A DNA stretch of 9,547 nt from Lactobacillus sp. UBA5804 (GTDB lineage Bacteria > Bacillota > Bacilli > Lactobacillales > Lactobacillaceae). The stretch spans positions 1-9,547 of the forward strand of contig DIDI01000032.1 in NCBI GenBank assembly GCA_002418055.1, given 5' to 3'. Made by a program: the position numbers and the translations under genes. The notes under the pieces were generated by a model. The model was not told where the DNA came from, searched no databases, and worked only from the letters and a program-made list of their open reading frames with translations. Of the stretch, positions 5,560 through 9,547 are shown piece after piece; the stretch's first letter is position 1; the number at the start of each line of letters is the position of its first letter.

Positions 5560-6632
5560 TGAAACGATTAATGATTGCGGTTGGCGCGATTCTACTCGCT
5601 TGTCTCACACTTTGGGGCGCTTCATTGAAGCTGACGGAGTCTTCAGTAGCGTCTGGCGGTAAAAGACTAATTATTTATAATTGGGGTGATTATATTGACC
5701 CCGCGCTGATTAAAAAGTTTGAGAAAAAGACGGGCTATCAGGTCATCTATCAAACGTTTGACTCCAATGAAGCCATGTATACGAAAATCAATCAAGGTGG
5801 CACCGCCTATGATTTAACGATTCCGAGTGATTATATGGTGACTAAGATGCGCCGGGGAAAATTACTGCGGCCATTAGCTTTACAGCGGATTCCCAATCGG
5901 AAGTATCTTGGCCATGACTTTTTGCATAAGTCGTTTGATGTGAAAAATGCTTATTCACTGCCGTACTTCTGGGGGACTTTAGGAATTGTTTATAATGATC
6001 GATTAGTTAAACCGGGCAGTATTAAGACCTGGGATGATCTCTGGCAGCGGCGTTTTCGGCATAACATTCTGTTAGTTGATTCAGCTAGAGACATGATAGG
6101 GATGTCACTCGCTTCAATGCATTATTCAATGAATACGACAAATGCTTTGCAGCTCCACCTAGCTAAGGCAAAATTAGATCAGTTGGGACCGAATATTAAG
6201 GCCATTATTTCAGATGAGCTGAAGATGTACATGATTCAGAATGAAGCTGCCGTAGGCGTGACCTGGTCTGGTGAAGCGGCTGAAATGCTCAGCAATAATC
6301 GTCATCTGCATTATGTGCTACCCAAACCTTATAGTAATTTATGGTTTGATAATTTTGTCATCCCCAAGACCGCTAAAAATCTCGCCGGAGCCTATGCATT
6401 CATCAACTTTATGTTAAACCCGAAAAATGCGGCTCAAAATGCCGCTTATGTTGGATATGCGAGTCCAGTTCAAGCAGCCTGGCAGCATCTCCCACAGGCT
6501 GTTCGTCGAGATCGCAGTTTTTACCCAACCCAAAAGATGGTGAAGAAATTGATGGTATTCAAAGACCTTCCTCCCAAAATGGTACAAAAATATAATGATT
6601 TGTTTTTAGAATTTAAAATGTATGCCAGATAA
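5559..6632 (+). CDS. potD: Spermidine/putrescine-binding protein PotD
   Basis: 357 aa. The mature part shows the polyamine-binding fold: IIYNWGDYIDPAL (38-50), TFDSNEAMYTKI (66-77), PSDYMV (89-94), LPYFWGTLGIVYND (134-147) and LWFDNFVIP (261-269). Compared with E. coli PotD, the aromatic and acidic residues that hold spermidine seem to be kept: W42, Y92, D174, D178 (where E. coli has Glu171), W236, W262 and D264. The N-terminus has KR and a hydrophobic stretch (residues 4-21). LLAC at 12-15 resembles a lipobox but is followed by more hydrophobic residues (LTLW), so the protein could be a lipoprotein or be held by an uncleaved N-terminal helix. It collects polyamines outside the cell and delivers them to PotBC. 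No strong ribosome binding site is seen, so coupling through TAATG is likely. No terminator follows. Confidence 0.93.
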   Translation: MKRLMIAVGAILLACLTLWGASLKLTESSVASGGKRLIIYNWGDYIDPALIKKFEKKTGYQVIYQTFDSNEAMYTKINQGGTAYDLTIPSDYMVTKMRRGKLLRPLALQRIPNRKYLGHDFLHKSFDVKNAYSLPYFWGTLGIVYNDRLVKPGSIKTWDDLWQRRFRHNILLVDSARDMIGMSLASMHYSMNTTNALQLHLAKAKLDQLGPNIKAIISDELKMYMIQNEAAVGVTWSGEAAEMLSNNRHLHYVLPKPYSNLWFDNFVIPKTAKNLAGAYAFINFMLNPKNAAQNAAYVGYASPVQAAWQHLPQAVRRDRSFYPTQKMVKKLMVFKDLPPKMVQKYNDLFLEFKMYAR

Positions 6633-6637
6633 TAAGT

Positions 6638-6646
6638 TGCTATAAT
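6638..6646 (+). promoter_or_regulatory. Extended -10 promoter just upstream of cdaA
   Basis: TGCTATAAT combines a TGN extension with a perfect TATAAT (6641-6646). No good -35 hexamer is found 16-18 bp upstream. Transcription would start near 6653, right at the AAGGAGG ribosome binding site (6653-6659), giving an unusually short leader of about 12 nt. Confidence 0.5.
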
Positions 6647-6664
6647 AAAAGCAAGGAGGCGGCT

Positions 6665-7507
6665 ATGAATTTTAAAGTCCTAAATTTCCTAACTTGGAAC
6701 AATTTAAGTATCATCTTGGATGTGCTAATTATTTGGTACTTGGTGTATCGACTGGTGTTACTCGTCCGTGGTACTAAGGCAGTGCAACTCGCTAAGGGAA
6801 TTATTTTCATCTTTATTGTGAGAATTGTGGCTGGGTTAGCACAATTGCACGCAGTGACGTATATGGTTGATCAGTTGGTATCATGGGCGGTGATTGCTTG
6901 TATCGTCATTTTCCAGCCGGAAATTCGACGTGGTCTGGAACATTTAGGACGCTTGCCTTGGTTTAATGGCCGTGAAGGGTCAGCTCGGGATGAACAGATT
7001 CGGTTTATTCAAGAACTTGATAAGGCTGTACAGTATATGTCTAAACGACGAATCGGTGCCCTGATTACGATTCAGCAAGATACTGGTTTGGATGAGTATA
7101 TTGAGACTGGGATTAAATTAGATGCTGAGGTGACTGGCGAATTATTGATTAATATCTTTATTCCCAATACGCCGCTACATGATGGGGCAGTTATCGTCAC
7201 CAACAATAAAATTGCAGTTGCGGCTGCTTACTTACCGTTGTCTGATAATAGTATGATTCCGAAAAGCTTGGGTACACGTCACCGTGCGGCCGTGGGTATT
7301 TCAGAAGTGACAGATGCGATTACGGTTGTCGTTTCTGAAGAGACTGGTGGTGTCACGATTACCAAGAATGGCCATTTTTGGGTTGATATGTCGCGGGATG
7401 AATATTTAAAGTACTTAACCCAAGAGCTAGTCCCAAAAGAAGAACCAGAAGTTTCTTGGCGCCAGCGCATTGTCAGCAAACTATGGAAATGGGGGGCTGA
7501 TCGATGA
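6665..7507 (+). CDS. cdaA: Diadenylate cyclase CdaA (DacA), membrane-bound
   Basis: 280 aa, the usual CdaA size. Three N-terminal membrane helices (about residues 14-34, 41-60 and 66-84) surround the family motif RGTKAVQLAKGI (35-46). The cytoplasmic DAC domain (about 98-255) has the catalytic motif LHDGA (171-175) and the ATP-binding motif GTRHRAA (203-209), followed by SEETGG (224-229). It condenses two ATP to c-di-AMP, which controls potassium and osmolyte transport and cell-wall homeostasis in Firmicutes. The ATG has AAGGAGG (6653-6659) 5 nt upstream. It overlaps cdaR by ATGA (7504-7507), and glmM follows, reproducing the classic cdaA-cdaR-glmM cluster. It may be read from its own extended -10 and also by read-through from potD. 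Confidence 0.96.
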   Translation: MNFKVLNFLTWNNLSIILDVLIIWYLVYRLVLLVRGTKAVQLAKGIIFIFIVRIVAGLAQLHAVTYMVDQLVSWAVIACIVIFQPEIRRGLEHLGRLPWFNGREGSARDEQIRFIQELDKAVQYMSKRRIGALITIQQDTGLDEYIETGIKLDAEVTGELLINIFIPNTPLHDGAVIVTNNKIAVAAAYLPLSDNSMIPKSLGTRHRAAVGISEVTDAITVVVSEETGGVTITKNGHFWVDMSRDEYLKYLTQELVPKEEPEVSWRQRIVSKLWKWGADR

Positions 7508-8475
7508 AACGCTTTTTAGGTAAATCATGGTTTTTAAAGATTTCATCCTTAGTAATTGCCATCTTAATTGTCATTTACATTGATAATAGCCAAACAGGAT
7601 ACGTTGATTCGATGCAATCTAACGTCACCAGGCAGACAGCAACCGATGTTCAAACCGTGAAAGCTAACTTGCAAGTGCTGATTGACACTGATAAGTATTA
7701 TGTGGTGGGATATCCAGAGAAGGTGAGCTTAACGGTTGAAGGTTCTAGCGCACTGGTTACATCAGCCCTTAATACGCAAACATTTAGGACCTATATTGAC
7801 TTGTCCAACCTCAAGGTTGGGCGTCATACTGTCAAAGTACAGGTGTCGGGTTTAAGTAAGCAGATTTCATATTATGTGAAACCGGAAAAAATTACAGTTA
7901 ATATTCAACAACGAAAATCAACCACTTTACCTGTACAAATAGAGTATAATAAAAATGCTGTGGCTAAGGGCTATGATGTTGGTAGTCCCAGTGTTGATCC
8001 CGCGAAAGTTGATGTAACAGGTGCCCGGAGCGAAGTTGACCAGATTAATCAAGTGGTTGCTCGAGTTAATATTCCGAATGGCTTGAATCGGGCTTATGAA
8101 CGTCAAGTTTTATTAGTGGCCGAAGACAAAAAAGGTCGTCCACTCAACGTCGTCTTGACGCCAGCAACGGCTCGTATCAACTTACCCGTTAGTCTCACGA
8201 AAAAGCAGGTTAAGGTGTCACTGAAGCCGAGGAATGAAGCTGCCGATAAAGTTTATACGTTATCGACTAAGACTAAGCAGGTAACCATTTATGGTCGTAA
8301 GGAGGTCGTTAATCGGCTGCGCTCAGTGGCCGTTAAAGTGGATTTAGCACATGTCCTGAGCTCAACTAGCGTAAACGTACCCATTACGATACCTGTTGGT
8401 GCTGCTTATGCAGCACCGACTAATGTGGCAGTGAACGTTAAGGTTAGGACAACCGGAGCACAGAAGAACGATTAA
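7504..8475 (+). CDS. cdaR: CdaA regulatory protein CdaR (YbbR-domain protein)
   Basis: 323 aa. One N-terminal membrane helix (about residues 12-27) anchors a long extracytoplasmic part. I see three YbbR-like repeats, at roughly 55-135, 140-228 and 233-316; many CdaR proteins have three or four. Each has a strand-rich pattern ending in a V-T-V/I-x-G turn (SLTVEGSSALV, DVTGARSEVDQI, TIYGRKEVVNRL). In characterised Firmicutes CdaR binds CdaA through its membrane end and modulates c-di-AMP synthesis, probably in response to cell-envelope state. It is translated by ATGA overlap with cdaA. The 3' end encodes an 8-bp perfect hairpin (8398-8417) about 90 nt before glmM. Confidence 0.93.
   Translation: MKRFLGKSWFLKISSLVIAILIVIYIDNSQTGYVDSMQSNVTRQTATDVQTVKANLQVLIDTDKYYVVGYPEKVSLTVEGSSALVTSALNTQTFRTYIDLSNLKVGRHTVKVQVSGLSKQISYYVKPEKITVNIQQRKSTTLPVQIEYNKNAVAKGYDVGSPSVDPAKVDVTGARSEVDQINQVVARVNIPNGLNRAYERQVLLVAEDKKGRPLNVVLTPATARINLPVSLTKKQVKVSLKPRNEAADKVYTLSTKTKQVTIYGRKEVVNRLRSVAVKVDLAHVLSSTSVNVPITIPVGAAYAAPTNVAVNVKVRTTGAQKND
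8396..8419 (+). repeat. Inverted repeat near the end of cdaR
   Basis: GGTGCTGC (8398-8405) and GCAGCACC (8410-8417) form a perfect 8-bp GC-rich stem with a TTAT loop. One G-T and one A-T pair extend it to 10 bp. No T-run follows, so it is not a terminator. It encodes GAAYAAP, so it may simply reflect alanine codons, or it may be an RNA processing or stability element before glmM. Confidence 0.4.
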
Positions 8476-8507
8476 GAAGCAATTATTGTTAAGAAAGGCT
8501 GATTTTT

Positions 8508-9547
8508 ATGTTGAAATATTTTGGCACTGATGGTGTCCGTGGCGTGGCGAATGCTGGTCTTAAACCAGAAATGGCGTTCAAATTAGGCAGAGATGGCGGC
8601 TACATTTTAACTAAAAACAAAAAGAATGCAGGTCAAGCCAAAGTGCTGGTTTCTCGTGACACACGGGTTTCTGGGCAGATGCTAGAATATGCATTGATTT
8701 CTGGTTTGTTATCAGTAGGGATTGAAGTACTAGAATGTGGCGTTATTACCACGCCAGGTTTGTCATACTTAGTGCGTGCACAAGGGGCCGATGCTGGGGT
8801 GCAGATTTCTGCCTCACACAATCCAGTTGAAGACAACGGGATTAAGTTCTTTGGGAGTGATGGATTAAAGCTTTCTGACGAGATGGAAGGTGAAATCGAA
8901 AAACTGATTGATGCGACTGAAGATATTTTGCCTCGTCCCGCTGCACAAGGCTTAGGAACTGTGACTGATTTCCATGAGGGTGTCAGCAAGTATTTACAAT
9001 TTATTGAAAATACTATTCCGATGGATCTGGATGGTTTCAAAGTGGTCATTGATGGTGCTAACGGGGCTGCCAGCGCTTTGATTTCTCGGTTATTCGCAGA
9101 TTGTGGGGTTGATTTTACCACAATTGCAACCCATCCGGATGGCTTTAATATTAATGATCATGTCGGTGCTACACATACTGAACGCTTACAGGCAGAAGTC
9201 GTTAAGCAGGGTGCCCAAGTTGGACTTGCCTTCGACGGGGATGCTGATCGTTGTATTGCAGTTGATGAGCATGGGAACGAAATTGATGGCGATCATATTA
9301 TGTATGTCATTGGGACTTACCTGTCCACTCATGGCCGGTTAAAGGGTGAAACGATTGTCACCACTGTGATGTCAAATCTTGGCTTTACCAAGGCACTGGC
9401 TCGTAAAGGGATTAAGAATATTCGCACACAAGTTGGTGACCGGTATGTTTCTGAAGAGATGCGTGCTCATGGCTATAACTTGGGCGGGGAACAATCTGGT
9501 CACGTAATTATTAGTGATTATCACAATACTGGTGACGGGATGTTGAC
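8508..9547 (+). CDS. glmM: Phosphoglucosamine mutase GlmM (partial, 3' end beyond window)
   Basis: 346 codons are present of about 450 expected; the frame is open to the last base. The N-terminus is MLKYFGTDGVRGVAN. The active-site loop ISASHNP (100-106) carries the serine that is phosphorylated, S103. The Mg-binding loop DGDADR (243-248) has D243, D245 and D247, and the sugar-binding loop GGEQSGH (326-332) is intact. The enzyme converts glucosamine-6-phosphate to glucosamine-1-phosphate, feeding UDP-GlcNAc for peptidoglycan and MurB's pathway. In B. subtilis, L. lactis and S. aureus GlmM also binds and inhibits CdaA, which fits its place here. The ATG follows AAAGG (8494-8498) at 9-nt spacing, 32 nt after cdaR, with no terminator between. 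The phosphate-binding C-terminal domain is not in the window. Confidence 0.96.
   Translation, partial: MLKYFGTDGVRGVANAGLKPEMAFKLGRDGGYILTKNKKNAGQAKVLVSRDTRVSGQMLEYALISGLLSVGIEVLECGVITTPGLSYLVRAQGADAGVQISASHNPVEDNGIKFFGSDGLKLSDEMEGEIEKLIDATEDILPRPAAQGLGTVTDFHEGVSKYLQFIENTIPMDLDGFKVVIDGANGAASALISRLFADCGVDFTTIATHPDGFNINDHVGATHTERLQAEVVKQGAQVGLAFDGDADRCIAVDEHGNEIDGDHIMYVIGTYLSTHGRLKGETIVTTVMSNLGFTKALARKGIKNIRTQVGDRYVSEEMRAHGYNLGGEQSGHVIISDYHNTGDGML

Noticed and set aside
7945..7950. TATAAT inside cdaR as an internal promoter for glmM
   Set aside because: No TGN extension and no usable -35 at 16-18 bp; it falls in codons for conserved YbbR sequence and is over 550 nt from glmM.
8633..9121. Long minus-strand open frame (162 codons) inside glmM
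   Set aside because: The plus strand encodes GlmM with all catalytic loops here; the antisense product is serine/proline-rich shadow sequence without a start signal.
1..9547. Mobile element, CRISPR array, phage or toxin-antitoxin system
   Set aside because: No terminal repeats, transposase or integrase motifs, or regularly spaced repeats were seen; the window is conserved housekeeping sequence.

Overview
The window looks like chromosomal DNA of a low- to moderate-GC Firmicute, most likely a member of the Lactobacillaceae (a lactobacillus). The reasons are strong AGGAGG-type ribosome binding sites, the short (type II) MurB, and the gene order pta-tsaE / murB / potABCD / cdaA-cdaR-glmM, which I recall from lactobacilli. 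The genus cannot be fixed from the sequence alone. Nearly everything is conserved housekeeping DNA. I see no insertion sequence, tRNA, rRNA, CRISPR array or phage gene.

Layout. (1) 1-643: the 3' end of pta (phosphate acetyltransferase), overlapped by tsaE (tRNA t6A modification ATPase) and followed by a hairpin that can terminate transcription in both directions. (2) 657-1190, minus strand: a stand-alone DEDDh 3'-5' exonuclease of the DnaQ type, with its own extended -10 promoter in the 96-bp divergent gap before murB. (3) 1287-2186: murB (peptidoglycan precursor synthesis), starting at TTG. (4) 2187-2693: a decayed gene region. A good ribosome binding site at the end of murB faces ACG instead of ATG. 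The apparent protein then runs through three frames before a perfect 10-bp terminator hairpin. (5) 2694-2842: a promoter-like stretch and a structured leader before potA, holding a possible 19-codon upstream reading frame that ends in a GTGA overlap with the potA start. (6) 2843-6632: potA-potB-potC-potD, a complete spermidine/putrescine ABC importer with all genes overlapping. (7) 6665-9547: cdaA (diadenylate cyclase), cdaR (YbbR-domain regulator) and the first 346 codons of glmM (phosphoglucosamine mutase), running off the window end.

How they fit together. MurB and GlmM both feed UDP-GlcNAc/UDP-MurNAc synthesis. CdaA makes c-di-AMP, the osmotic and cell-wall second messenger, under control of CdaR and, in known systems, GlmM. 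The polyamine importer lies directly upstream of the c-di-AMP cluster with no visible terminator between them, so read-through is likely, although a near-perfect extended -10 also sits just before cdaA. The least ordinary parts are the structured potA leader with its nested reading frame and the decaying gene between murB and potA. I see no clear evidence for an undescribed multi-gene system.
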